A model generated the notes under the pieces. That model was not told the DNA's origin and searched no databases. It was given only the letters and a program-made list of their open reading frames with translations. A program made the translations under genes and the position numbers. From NCBI RefSeq assembly GCF_029891735.1, contig NZ_JANQDH010000078.1:1-64000 (forward strand): a stretch of 64,000 nt of DNA. The letters are read 5' to 3'. The DNA is from Chrysosporum bergii ANA360D (lineage in GTDB: Bacteria > Cyanobacteriota > Cyanobacteriia > Cyanobacteriales > Nostocaceae). Positions 17,419 through 26,403 of the stretch are shown here, one piece after another (the first letter of the stretch is position 1; each line of letters starts with the position of its first letter).

Positions 17419-17856
17419 TTAACCCCCCTGTGCTTGGTGGAGAGATGCTCTCAGGTGTTGAGCCAGAACCTGAACATGAGGCTCACGCATTATAGAAATG
17501 TGATTACCAGGAACAGTATGGATTTCCACCTCTCCATCAGCAAACTGATTCCAACCCCATCCTTGACTCCGGGAAGAATCATCTTCCATCTGAGGATCTA
17601 CCTCCTCAGCTAGGAACAGAGTAATTGGTGTGGGAGAATTATGTTGTGGTAGGTAGTTAATTTGACATTGTGTTTTATAAACTTGTAACAAGCCACGAAG
17701 TAATTTTGTATCTGTTTGACCAGGGAACAAGCCAACTACTTCTAACTGTTGTTGCATATAGTTAATTTGCTCCTCTGGTGAGAGACCAACTAAAGCCTGG
17801 TGAGATATTTCTATATTTACTCCAAAAGCTTCCCCAAAATAACTACTCAACAGCAC
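17419..17856 (-). pseudogene. C-terminal fragment of an NRPS thioesterase domain
   Basis: About 145 codons match the end of a type I thioesterase domain from a non-ribosomal peptide synthetase. They include a lid-like region (LVGLSPEEQINYMQQQLEVV), ITLFLAEE with the expected acidic strand, and VEIHTVPGNHISIMREPHV carrying the catalytic histidine. The nucleophile elbow GxSxGG and all upstream synthetase domains are absent. A stop codon (17869-17871) closes the frame just upstream, and only a GTG is available as a start. It is therefore a remnant of a much larger lost gene, not a free-standing thioesterase. Confidence 0.8.
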
Positions 17857-18071
17857 TGTGGAAAGAGTTTAGTTTTGTGAAAGAATTAAATTCACACCCT
17901 TGTCAGTCTGCAACTGAAAGAGTATGGCAAGCAATCCAGAGATTTGCATAAAATTGCCCAGAATCGCTGATGTGGGCTACGCTTAAACTGGCGATCGCCT
18001 CCATCAACTTGCCACATTAAGTAAATTTATTTATATTTATGTATAAATATGTAAGATTATAGTCACTATAC

Positions 18072-19067
18072 TTAACCTATTAAATCAGCCCGGGGTTTAA
18101 AGGATTCTATTTCCCGCAATTTTTGATAAAGTTCCCGTTCTTCAGAGGTGAGATTTTTGGGAGTGACAATTTGAATTTCTACTAATTGATCGCCACGTTG
18201 ACCGTTGTCGTTGGGGTAACCTTTATTTGCTAAACGCAGTCTTTGACCAGTCCTTACTCCTGGGGGGATAGTCATTTTTACTGGACCATCTAAAGTAGGT
18301 GCTTCTACTTGTCCCCCTAAAACTGCTTCACAGGGAGTCACCGGCACTTGGCAATATATATTCAGACCATCTAATTTAAATAAAGGATGGGGTTCTACGG
18401 TAATTTTCAAATACAGGTCACCACCATTAATACCTTGATTGCGTAAGCGGATAGTTTGACCCGTCACCATACCTGGAGGCATATTAACTTCTAGCGATCG
18501 CCCATCTTCTAGGCGAATACGTTCTTTGCCCCCTTGATAAGCTTTTTCCAATGGTAGAGTTAATCTAGCTTCAATATCCCTGCGGGGTGTGCGCGGTGGG
18601 TTTTTAGGAACTGTATATTCCACCCTAGTTTTAGGAGAACGAAATGGGTCTGTATTAGTGCTAGTACCCTCATTTCTACCATCTTTGCGATTGCCTATAC
18701 CAACAACTTGATTAATAAAGCTTTCAAAATCAGAAAATTGACCCGGATCTACATCCTTAGTGCTAGCACCACCATTTCCAGAACCAGACCAGCTTTTTGA
18801 TTTAGGTGTTTTGTTACCCACAAAGCCTTTTTGCTTCCAGTAGCGGCTAAACTGGTCATACTGCGATCGCTTGGCAGCATCAGAAAGAACCTCGTAAGCC
18901 TCACCGATATCTTTAAATTTTTCCTCTGCTGCTTTATTCCCGGGATTGAGGTCTGGGTGATATTGCCTTGCTAACCGCCGATAGACCTTTTTAATTTCTT
19001 CTCCGGTAGCATTTTTAGGTACTCCTAAAATTTCATAGTAATCGCGAAAATTCTGCAAATTTTGCAT
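18072..19067 (-). CDS. dnaJ: DnaJ co-chaperone (type without zinc finger, DnaJ3-like)
   Basis: This is a 331-residue J-protein. The J domain is at residues 8-72 with the HPD tripeptide in [10 protein letters not shown], followed by a flexible Gly/Ser/Asn-rich linker (about 85-160) and two beta-sandwich substrate-binding domains ([14 protein letters not shown]..., [16 protein letters not shown]). The CxxCxGxG zinc-finger repeats are absent, so it is a class B J-protein. It starts 70 bases downstream of the dnaK gene on the same strand and is surely its partner. The dnaK3-dnaJ3 gene pair of other cyanobacteria has this arrangement. Confidence 0.93.
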   Translation of the reverse strand: MQNLQNFRDYYEILGVPKNATGEEIKKVYRRLARQYHPDLNPGNKAAEEKFKDIGEAYEVLSDAAKRSQYDQFSRYWKQKGFVGNKTPKSKSWSGSGNGGASTKDVDPGQFSDFESFINQVVGIGNRKDGRNEGTSTNTDPFRSPKTRVEYTVPKNPPRTPRRDIEARLTLPLEKAYQGGKERIRLEDGRSLEVNMPPGMVTGQTIRLRNQGINGGDLYLKITVEPHPLFKLDGLNIYCQVPVTPCEAVLGGQVEAPTLDGPVKMTIPPGVRTGQRLRLANKGYPNDNGQRGDQLVEIQIVTPKNLTSEERELYQKLREIESFKPRADLIG

Positions 19068-19137
19068 AGTTCAGTTATTAAACTTTAATTTTAGATGTTG
19101 GTAATGGAAAAACAAAAAAAATCACCATCAGCAATGA

Positions 19138-21219
19138 CTACAACCAATCATCGTCATTATCATCCCAGTTATCTTGATAACTGGGTCGAGTAGGTTGGCG
19201 AGAAGAACGGTTGTCGTAGTTAGGGGAACGGCTATTTCTGCCGTAATCCCTATCGTAATTTCTGTTGTAGTTTCTGTTGTAGTCTTTGCCATAGGAATCA
19301 CGTTCACGATATGTATCACGGGAAAAATCGCCTTCCCGTTCCCTGTCACCTCCCGTAAAAATGTCACGAATTGCCCCAAACAGGTCTTCATCTTCGTCAT
19401 CAGCGTAATACTCACGCACTTCCCGATTTAGCTGATATAAAGCATCTTGTAGGTCTGCGTAGGCTTGGTCAATGCCGCGATCTTCATTTTCTTGTAGACT
19501 TTCACGCAGTTCCCGACAAATACTATCAATTCGCTGGCGGCGACTACGGGCAAACTGCATACCAAATTCCAATCCCACTTCTCTCAGTTGGCGTTCTGCT
19601 TGTAAAATTAGAGCCTCAGACCGGGTACGCTTTTCTACTCTTTCTTTGCGTTCTCGGTCAATATCCGCGTATTTTTGAGCATCCTGAATCATGCGATTAA
19701 CTTCTGATTCGCTCAAAGTGGAAGCGCCTTGAATGGTGATGCTTTGTTCTCTTCCGGTGGTTCTATCTAAAGCTGTTACCTGCAAAATACCGTTAGCATC
19801 AATATCAAAAGATACCTGTATTTGAGGTATTCCTCGCGGTGCTGGGGGGATGCCATAGAGCTTAAACCGTCCCAGTGACTTGTTATTCACAGCCATTTCC
19901 CGTTCCCCCTGGACTACGTGAATTTCCACAGTATTTTGGTTATTTTCTGACGTAGAAAAAATATCAGAACGACGCACTGGGATAGTAGTGTTACGGGGGA
20001 TCAGTTTTTTCATCACACCGCCAATAGTTTCCAATCCTAAAGATAATGGTGTAACGTCCAAAAGCAGCACATCTTTGAGTTCACCTGCCAGAATACCCGC
20101 CTGAATAGCTGCCCCTATTGCTACCACTTCATCAGGATTGACATTTTCGTTGGGTTCTATACCAATCAAGTCTCGTACCAACTGCTTTACCATCGGCATT
20201 CGTGTAGAACCGCCAACTAGCACCACTTCTTCAATATCTGCCGGAGAAAGTCCAGAATCTTTAAGTGCCCGCTTCACTGGTGTACGTACACGTCCCAGCA
20301 AATCAACACACAAACCTTCAAATTGAGAACGAGTGAGGCGAGTTTCCAGATGTTTAGGACCATCTTCTGTGGCTGTGATGAAGGGTAAGTTAATCTCCGT
20401 GACACTGACAGCTGAAAGTTCAATTTTTGCCTTTTCTGCTGCTTCCATGAGGCGTTGTAGAGATTGTCTTTCCCGTCTTAAGTCCACCCCTTCAGCCTCC
20501 AAAAATTGCTCTGCCAACCAATCTACTATTTTTTTATCAAATTCATTACCACCTAATTGTGTATCTCCACTAGTGGCTTTAACTTCAAAAATGCCATCAC
20601 CCACCTCCAAAATTGACACATCAAAGGTTCCACCCCCCAAGTCAAATACCAGGATGGTTTCAGTTGTACCCCGGTCTAATCCATAAGCCAAGGATGCGGC
20701 GGTGGGTTCATTGAGAATCCGCAACACTTCCAAACCAGCAATTCTGCCAGCGTCGCGGGTGGCTTGTCGTTGAGAATCATTAAAATACGCGGGAACTGTA
20801 ATTACTGCCCCTGTTACTGGTTCCCCCAAATAGCGGCTGGCATCGTCCACTAATTTTTTCAACACCATGGCTGAAATTTCTTCTGGGGCGAAATCCTTTT
20901 TCATGCGGGGACAGGGAATATTAATATTACCTAATTCGTTTTTGCGGATAGTATAAGGCACACGCTTTGATTCTGGGGTCAATTCACCATACTGCCGCCC
21001 AATAAAGCGTTTAACTGCAAAAAATGTATTTTGTGGGTTAAGAACCGTTTGCCGCCTTGCCATTTGGCCAACCACTCTTTCACCCTCTTTGCTGAAGCCA
21101 ACAACAGAGGGGGTTGTTCGCATTCCTTCTGCATTGGCAATCACCACCGGCTTGCCACCCTCCATTACGGCGACTACTGAGTTGGTTGTACCCAAGTCGA
21201 TGCCGACTACCTTGCCCAT
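19138..21219 (-). CDS. dnaK: Hsp70 chaperone DnaK (DnaK3-like, with hydrophilic tail)
   Basis: This is a 693-residue Hsp70. The ATPase domain has [37 protein letters not shown] and [13 protein letters not shown]; the linker is [13 protein letters not shown]; the substrate-binding domain runs to about residue 600. Instead of the usual EEVD-like end it has a long low-complexity tail (about 605-693) rich in R, D, N and Y with repeated N-Y-x-R units, ending NDDDWL. Such tails are described for cyanobacterial DnaK3, which is essential and associated with thylakoid membranes. It forms an operon with the J-protein gene. No CIRCE element is visible upstream, but a MITE lies 170 bp upstream. Confidence 0.96.
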   Translation of the reverse strand: MGKVVGIDLGTTNSVVAVMEGGKPVVIANAEGMRTTPSVVGFSKEGERVVGQMARRQTVLNPQNTFFAVKRFIGRQYGELTPESKRVPYTIRKNELGNINIPCPRMKKDFAPEEISAMVLKKLVDDASRYLGEPVTGAVITVPAYFNDSQRQATRDAGRIAGLEVLRILNEPTAASLAYGLDRGTTETILVFDLGGGTFDVSILEVGDGIFEVKATSGDTQLGGNEFDKKIVDWLAEQFLEAEGVDLRRERQSLQRLMEAAEKAKIELSAVSVTEINLPFITATEDGPKHLETRLTRSQFEGLCVDLLGRVRTPVKRALKDSGLSPADIEEVVLVGGSTRMPMVKQLVRDLIGIEPNENVNPDEVVAIGAAIQAGILAGELKDVLLLDVTPLSLGLETIGGVMKKLIPRNTTIPVRRSDIFSTSENNQNTVEIHVVQGEREMAVNNKSLGRFKLYGIPPAPRGIPQIQVSFDIDANGILQVTALDRTTGREQSITIQGASTLSESEVNRMIQDAQKYADIDRERKERVEKRTRSEALILQAERQLREVGLEFGMQFARSRRQRIDSICRELRESLQENEDRGIDQAYADLQDALYQLNREVREYYADDEDEDLFGAIRDIFTGGDREREGDFSRDTYRERDSYGKDYNRNYNRNYDRDYGRNSRSPNYDNRSSRQPTRPSYQDNWDDNDDDWL

Positions 21220-21385
21220 GCGTTACTCTTCTCCTAGCGTGTCTTGTACTTTGATTATGATTATGCAGGACTACTTCTAGCTGTTGGCTATGTTATGAAA
21301 ACACCTCTATGGTATGATAATCATGGTTACGGTTAAAAGTAGAGGAGTTCCAGCTTGAGGAGCTAGTTGCAATACTAGGATAGCA

Positions 21386-21578
21386 TTTTGACATACTCAC
21401 CGATCTAGAAGGTCGGTAATTCTTGACGGTTCACTGCAACTTGCTACCGAAGTAGTCTGACATTCGCTCCCCGTCTGTTTAAAGTCGTGCCGATGCCCCA
21501 TGCAGACTAGTCTCGCATTATAACACACTAAAAAGCCGTCCTTCTAGGACGAGCTTCTAATCCCATTCTTTTGGTCAA
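21386..21578 (+). mobile_element. MITE with IS200/IS605-like ends, copy 1
   Basis: About 193 bp. It begins TTGACATACTC followed by a hairpin (ACCGATCTAGAAGGTCGGT, 21398 onward), then TTCTTGACGGTTCACTGCAA. An inner part contains GTCGTGCCGATGC, and it ends with the hairpin-forming AAAAGCCGTCCTTCTAGGAC, CTTCTAATCCCATTC and TTTTGGTCAA. The same order of blocks is found at 25114-25304 (reversed) and 54519-54709. The subterminal palindrome next to TTGAC and the TCAA end fit elements mobilised by IS200/IS605-type TnpA. There is no coding capacity. It lies in the 532-bp gap between dnaK and the oxidoreductase gene. Confidence 0.8.
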
Positions 21579-21751
21579 CGGTAAGTGTTTCCAAGTAGCC
21601 TCTAATCTTGTCTGGCAAATAATTGGCTTAACCGTTTCTACAAGTTAGGAAATCCGCCCTCGTCAATAAAGGGAACAGGGAACAGGAAAAAATCAATAAT
21701 TAATATAAATTAACCTAAATTAACCTAAATTAACCAAGTTTTGTTCAAAAA
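21579..21751. repeat. Spacer with decamer repeats AAATTAACCT and GGGAACA units
   Basis: AAATTAACCT is repeated nearly three times at 21708-21737, preceded by GGGAACAGGGAACAGG at 21671-21686. Then comes AAATAGGATTGCTATAG, half of the palindrome seen complete at 28660-28681. No gene is visible here. Confidence 0.7.
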
Positions 21752-22807
21752 TCAAATAGGATTGCTATAGATGAAATCATCCGCTAAAGTTTCTCCAAAA
21801 TCCAGATCAGGTAGAGGTAGTTGGGCTAGGTGATGATTAATTTCCACAGATGCAGCCAGCCCAGAAATGATTGCGTCTTCCACGAGATAACCACCACACC
21901 AATCACCACAACACACTAAAGGCGGAGAAGTTTTACCCGATAATACAGAATTAGTCCAGGGACGGCTAGGAAAAGCGTAACGCCAACGATGTACCTGCAT
22001 CCATTCTGGTGTTGTTAGCCAGGGAAGGGCTAAAATCTGGGCTGCTTGTTGCAACATATCTTGTGCAACTAATTCTAAATCTGATGATTCTAAATGAAGT
22101 TGGGCAAAATTAGCGCTACTTTGCAACACAAACACAGGTTGCTGAGGATGGGGACGTTTGCTGCTATCTAAGCCAATCCATCGTAAAATAGGATCATCGG
22201 GAAATTTTTGATCTTGCCAATGTGGTAAAAGCTGGGATGTGGCAGGACATCCAACCATGGCACTAATACAGGCAGAAAATTCCACAGCACTCAGATTTTC
22301 TAGAAAACCTTGATCTAATACACTTCCCCCCAAGGGTGCTAAGAGCGTCAAAGCTTGGGGGGCTGGGATGGCCATAACCAGGGCTTTAGCTGTTAACTCT
22401 TCCTGACTTTCCAGAGTCAGACACCAACTATTTTCTAATGTGTGGTTAATAGCTGTGACACGTTGATGCAGTTGGATTTGTAAACCTTGGGCGAGAAACT
22501 TGGCGATGGCGCTCATCCCCCCAGGTGCAATATAACGGGGTGCTGATTGGGGTTGAGTCTGATTGTTCCACACCTGTAGAATATGGCGATCGCATAACAA
22601 ATCCACCAAATTTCGGAATAATTCACCTTTAGGCTTTAAATAACAAGCCCCATGATCTGCCCAAGTTCCATATAAACGGCGGGTGGCGACTCTTCCCCCC
22701 AAACCACGGGATTTTTCCACAACTAACACCGAATATCCAGCTTTAGTTAACCGTTGGGCGCAGATTAAACCTGCCACGCCGGCACCAATTATTGCAATAT
22801 CAGTCAT
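21752..22807 (-). CDS. FAD-dependent amine-oxidase-like oxidoreductase
   Basis: This 351-residue flavoprotein has an N-terminal Rossmann dinucleotide-binding motif IAIIGAGVAGLICAQRL (GxGxxG, residues 7-12), then VVEKSRGLGGRVATRR, where the acidic residue ends the second strand and GGR(x)A(x)R is the amine-oxidase/renalase signature. A C-terminal flavin-binding stretch is LVCCGDWCGGYLVEDAIISG. The length and layout resemble the renalase-like branch found in many cyanobacteria. The substrate is unknown. It is divergent from the YaaW gene with a 56-bp spacer. It probably has both its promoter and the YaaW promoter in or beyond that short gap. Confidence 0.85.
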   Translation of the reverse strand: MTDIAIIGAGVAGLICAQRLTKAGYSVLVVEKSRGLGGRVATRRLYGTWADHGACYLKPKGELFRNLVDLLCDRHILQVWNNQTQPQSAPRYIAPGGMSAIAKFLAQGLQIQLHQRVTAINHTLENSWCLTLESQEELTAKALVMAIPAPQALTLLAPLGGSVLDQGFLENLSAVEFSACISAMVGCPATSQLLPHWQDQKFPDDPILRWIGLDSSKRPHPQQPVFVLQSSANFAQLHLESSDLELVAQDMLQQAAQILALPWLTTPEWMQVHRWRYAFPSRPWTNSVLSGKTSPPLVCCGDWCGGYLVEDAIISGLAASVEINHHLAQLPLPDLDFGETLADDFIYSNPI

Positions 22808-22863
22808 AATTTATTCGTGATTATCAAGTAGACAGGCGATTCATAACTAATGACCAATAACCA

Positions 22864-23763
22864 ATGACTGCTAATAGTAGAATAAAGTACATAAAAGCTG
22901 CACAAAGGGAGGAAAGTCAATTGGATGAGCTGAGGGCGGCACTAGAATTAGCAACAGAAGAAGAATTACAGGACTTAACAGCAATTTTGTTTAGTCGTAA
23001 ATTCAATCCCCTTGATTATATTCGCACACCTGAACCGATTGAAGTGCAAAGCCAAAATCACAAGGCTTGGCTAGATACATTAGAAAATCGTTTTCGGTTT
23101 TTAGCAGCAGATGGGATAACTGTATTGCGGGGACGTACCAGTCAGGTAACTTATCGTCAAGCGTTAATTCAAGTATGTAAATATTTGAAGATTCCCTACT
23201 CTACCGCACTGACAACCGTTGATTTAGAGGCAGAGTTATTTTTACATCTGTTAGGACAGGTGTGGAAAAAATTGCCAGAATATGAAAAGCAAAAATTAAA
23301 TCAGCAGATACAACGTCAACTTTCCCAGTCACAATTTCCACAACCACTACCACTTTTACTACAGCGAGATTCCGTTGAATTACTAGTTAAAGGTGGTAGT
23401 GCCTTGGCATTTACTTCTATTATTCAGCCATTAGTACTGCAACAAATAGCCCGTCAATTTGCGATCCAATTTGCTAAATATCAATTAGCTAAACAAGCAG
23501 TAATTGCAGGTTCTCAAGCAGCTACTACCCAACTTAAAGGCTATGTAGCACTACAAATGGCGCAACGGGGTATGATGATCAATGCCGCTCGTTATGGGGC
23601 AGTTCGCAGTATTTTTACTTTAATTGGACCAATCATGTGGACTTGGTTTTTTGCAGATTTAGGATGGAGAGCGATCGCCACTAACTACGGTCGCATTATC
23701 CCCACCATATTTGCTTTAGCGCAAATTCGTCTCACCCGTGCTGAATATTGGGAGCCAGCTTGA
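22864..23763 (+). CDS. YaaW-family protein
   Basis: This is a 299-residue protein. The N-terminal block DELRAALELATEEELQDLTAILFSRKFNPLDY and the C-terminal block AIATNYGRIIPTIFALAQIRLTR are hallmarks of the UPF0174/YaaW family. The middle is helical and alanine/glutamine-rich, with a hydrophobic stretch around residues 248-270 (GPIMWTWFFADLG) that may touch the membrane. Function of the family is unknown. Its stop codon TGA (23761-23763) overlaps the TTG start of the next gene by two bases, so the two are translationally coupled. The region just upstream carries the common AACCAATGACC-type repeat. Confidence 0.75.
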   Translation: MTANSRIKYIKAAQREESQLDELRAALELATEEELQDLTAILFSRKFNPLDYIRTPEPIEVQSQNHKAWLDTLENRFRFLAADGITVLRGRTSQVTYRQALIQVCKYLKIPYSTALTTVDLEAELFLHLLGQVWKKLPEYEKQKLNQQIQRQLSQSQFPQPLPLLLQRDSVELLVKGGSALAFTSIIQPLVLQQIARQFAIQFAKYQLAKQAVIAGSQAATTQLKGYVALQMAQRGMMINAARYGAVRSIFTLIGPIMWTWFFADLGWRAIATNYGRIIPTIFALAQIRLTRAEYWEPA

Positions 23764-25064
23764 AATTAGCTTTTAACCATCCCAATCCTCGCTTACAAAC
23801 CCCTTGGAATCTTACCCAAATTGGACTCCTGATTTTTCCCCTGAGTCCATTTGTAGGGGGTGTCAGTATATTTTTGGCAGTATTAATCACCTGCCAGAAA
23901 CAATACCGCATAATTATCCAGCGTCCACTTAACTGGGGATTTGCTCTATTAACTGTATTACTGCTCATTAGTTCTAGCTTTGCCTATGACAAAACACAGG
24001 CTTTTTTGGGCTTATTTAATTTCATACCATTCTTTTTCGCCTTTGCAGGTCTGGGTACTCTAATTCAGACAACCGTCCAATTACAGCAAATAGCTAGTAT
24101 TTTCGTCATTGGTTCTGTACCAGTGGTGATTATGGGCTTTGGGCAAATGTTTTTGGGTTGGAGTTTTCAGGTACAGGTTTTGTGGATTTTGTTAGATTTA
24201 GGCATTACTCCCGGCGGATCTCCCCCAGGACGCATGGCTTCTATCTTTATGCACGCCAATCTCTTAGCTGCTTATTTAGCCATCACTTTGACCCTGGGAT
24301 TAGGGTTGTGGTTACAGCAATCTTGCTCAATCAATAAAAACACACACAAAAAACCTGATTTTTTATTTTCAACAATATTACTAATCACAATCTTTATCGC
24401 GCTGATTTTAACTAACTCACGCAATGGGTGGGTGCTGGCTATACTTGCTTGTTTGGCTTACGCACTTTACCTGGGTTGGTATCTTATTGTGGGTAGTGTT
24501 ATTAGTGTAATTACTAGCATACTTTTAGCAGCATTCGCTCCGTCACCAATTGCTCAAACTTTGCGCCGATTTGTTCCGGCTTACTTTTGGGCAAGGTTAA
24601 ATGATCAAATGTATTCAGATAGACCCCTAGCCTTAATGCGAACCACTCAGTGGGAATTTGCTTGGTCTTTAACTCAGCAGCAGCCCTGGACAGGGTGGGG
24701 CTTACGCAGTTTCAGTCCCATCTACAAAGCTGAGATGCACATTGATTTAGGTCATCCCCATAACTTATTTTTGATGCTGTCAGCTGAAACTGGTTTACCT
24801 AGCGCACTTTTATTTTTTGCCTGTCTGGCTTGGATCTGGTTTACAGGGGTGCAATTCTGGCGAAACTCCCAATGTTTAGCCAAAGGAGATAAATTGATAT
24901 TTTTTAGTTATCTTGTGGTTATGGCACAATGGGTAATATTCAATACTGTAGATGTAAGTATTTTTGATTTGCGGGTCAATACAATTTCCTGGTTATTATT
25001 TTCCGCACTGTGGGGAGTGACCCATTACAACACTGAGAAACAGCTAACCAAAAATCACCAATGA
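23760..25064 (+). CDS. O-antigen ligase-like polytopic membrane protein
   Basis: This 434-residue protein has about ten hydrophobic segments and the large periplasmic loop typical of the O-antigen ligase (Wzy_C/WaaL) superfamily. Conserved features are the NSRNGW motif (after the IFIALILT segment) and a GWGLRSFSPIY...HPHNLFL block, where the His residues fit the catalytic loop. It probably transfers or polymerises glycans at the cell surface, though in cyanobacteria related proteins (such as IctB) were once linked to carbon uptake. The start is TTG at 23760, because GGGAG lies exactly five bases upstream and the codon overlaps the preceding stop (TTGA). Confidence 0.85.
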   Translation: MKLAFNHPNPRLQTPWNLTQIGLLIFPLSPFVGGVSIFLAVLITCQKQYRIIIQRPLNWGFALLTVLLLISSSFAYDKTQAFLGLFNFIPFFFAFAGLGTLIQTTVQLQQIASIFVIGSVPVVIMGFGQMFLGWSFQVQVLWILLDLGITPGGSPPGRMASIFMHANLLAAYLAITLTLGLGLWLQQSCSINKNTHKKPDFLFSTILLITIFIALILTNSRNGWVLAILACLAYALYLGWYLIVGSVISVITSILLAAFAPSPIAQTLRRFVPAYFWARLNDQMYSDRPLALMRTTQWEFAWSLTQQQPWTGWGLRSFSPIYKAEMHIDLGHPHNLFLMLSAETGLPSALLFFACLAWIWFTGVQFWRNSQCLAKGDKLIFFSYLVVMAQWVIFNTVDVSIFDLRVNTISWLLFSALWGVTHYNTEKQLTKNHQ

Positions 25065-25113
25065 CCAATGACTAACTAAAGCGAAGCGACCATTGTTCCC
25101 TGTTCCCCCTATT

Positions 25114-25304
25114 TTGACCAAAAGAATGGGATGAGAGCTAGGTCCTTCTAGGGCCGCTTTTTAGTGTGTTATAATGCAGGAGTAGTCGGCATAGAGCATC
25201 GGCACGACTTTAAACGGACGGGGAGCGACTGTCAGACTACTTCAGTAGCAAGTTGCAGTGAACCGTCAAGAATCACCGATCTTCTAGGTCGGTGATTATG
25301 TCAA
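25114..25304 (-). mobile_element. MITE with IS200/IS605-like ends, copy 2 (reversed)
   Basis: Read on the minus strand it runs from TTGACATAATCACCGACC (hairpin with AGAAGATCGGTGATTCTTG) through ACGGTTCACTGCAACTTGC and GTCGTGCCGATGC to GGCCCTAGAAGGACC and CCCATTCTTTTGGTCAA. It therefore has the same blocks in the same order as copies 1 and 3, with small differences. Its left end lies against the next gene: the possible start codons at 25292 and 25298 of that gene are inside or at the edge of the element. Confidence 0.8.
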
Positions 25305-25969
25305 TAGAGGGGAAAAGTCTGAAAGTCATGATAGAACACAATCAGAGCCTAGGAAATAAGCCGAACCAAGTCAAAGAGACAAATATTCAATCCCGACTTA
25401 TTGGTAGTTCAAAGATTTTTATCTGTCTGCTGACTCGTCATCCAGGGTTATTGTTAACTGGGTTATTAACAATGACTATGGGAACTGCGGCTTTAGCTGT
25501 ATATAGCTTGAGTTACGTTGGCGATGTTAGTAAACCAGAACCGGAAGAAGTCCCAGTTATAGTAGAAAAACCAATCATAACATCCTCTGAGAATAGCAAT
25601 CCTACACCCTTATGGCTAGTAGTTGCCATTGCTCTCAGTTGTGCTAGTGGTTGCTTAATCATTTTTCGGTTAGTCAATTCACCTGATCAATATCAACCAC
25701 CAGGGAAACCCATCAAAAGTAATAGCCCTTCAAGACGCTTAAGAGCAACTTATCAGCCGGAATTGAAACCGGAGAGTTTAAATAGTTCGCCGGTTTTTGT
25801 ACCATTGCAACCGCTAAAGCCCGTAGTCAGCACAGCCAAGTTAGAGTCCCGGGTCAGGGTTACATCACCAGAACATAGACACAGAGTAGATAAAACTCAA
25901 GAAACCTTGGCAGATTTAATGGATATTCGTAAAAAAAGTTCTTTGTCTACAATTCTACAAAAACATTAA
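25298..25969 (+). CDS. Hypothetical protein with two membrane segments
   Basis: I do not recognise this protein. About 223 residues contain two hydrophobic segments (LLLTGLLTMTMGTAALAVYS near residue 55 and PLWLVVAIALSCASGCLIIF near 105) separated by a short acidic, proline-rich loop (KPEPEEVPVIVEKP). A basic, proline- and serine-rich soluble tail of about 100 residues follows. Start choice is uncertain: GTG 25292 and ATG 25298 lie at the edge of a MITE, whereas ATG 25328 (MIEHNQSLG) lies outside it and may be the original start. None has an ideal ribosome binding site. The insertion must have replaced the native upstream region. Confidence 0.6.
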   Translation: MSIEGKSLKVMIEHNQSLGNKPNQVKETNIQSRLIGSSKIFICLLTRHPGLLLTGLLTMTMGTAALAVYSLSYVGDVSKPEPEEVPVIVEKPIITSSENSNPTPLWLVVAIALSCASGCLIIFRLVNSPDQYQPPGKPIKSNSPSRRLRATYQPELKPESLNSSPVFVPLQPLKPVVSTAKLESRVRVTSPEHRHRVDKTQETLADLMDIRKKSSLSTILQKH

Positions 25970-26174
25970 TGTGTTCTGAAAAATGCAACAATGGTGCAAG
26001 TTTCAGTCACTAGCCATGAGAAAAATTGAAAAACCTGCCAAAATGGCAACCACATTGAAATTAAGTGAGTTAAATTGTAGAAGACAAAAAACAACCAGGT
26101 TTTTCTTCAAAGAAATAACCAATAACTGATTAATCTTGATTAATGATCAACAATCAGTGGTTAGATAATTAATT

Positions 26175-26350
26175 GGGCTTGGTATTTGTCGCACCAGGAG
26201 TATTAAATCCATACAAGTGTTGTCATTGACATACACATTAGCCCCCTAACTAAAGGACAACGCTTGTAGATATTCCTGATCACTACAGTGACAAATACCG
26301 GAGTGAGAGGTTAAAGGCGCTTGATATGCCTCCTCTCACTCTTTTTTTTT
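26175..26350 (+). ncRNA. Candidate structured small RNA with nested stems and terminator
   Basis: Three nested stems can be drawn: GGTATTTGTC (26181-26190) with GACAAATACC (26290-26299), a perfect match; AGGAGTAT (26196-26203) with ATATTCCT (26270-26277), one G-U; and TACAAGTGTTGTC (26212-26224) with GACAACGCTTGTA (26256-26268), one G-U. Directly after comes GAGTGAGAGG (26301-26310) pairing with CCTCTCACTC (26332-26341), an extra inner AGGC/GCCT, and nine T: a strong intrinsic terminator. No ORF covers it. The 5' end near 26175 is inferred from a possible -10 (TAGATAAT, 26162-26169). The rod-like shape recalls 6S RNA, but I cannot show identity. An alternative is the 3' UTR of the upstream gene, 200 bases away. 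Confidence 0.55.
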
Positions 26351-26403
26351 GATAAAAAATTGGTCTTTTGCAAAAATTCCACGACAAGGGATAATTACGA
26401 ATA

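Noticed and set aside
19128-19415. A 95-codon minus-strand ORF over the DnaK tail
   Set aside because: It is an out-of-frame reading of the repetitive tail, giving long runs of Thr/Ile; the dnaK frame explains the DNA.
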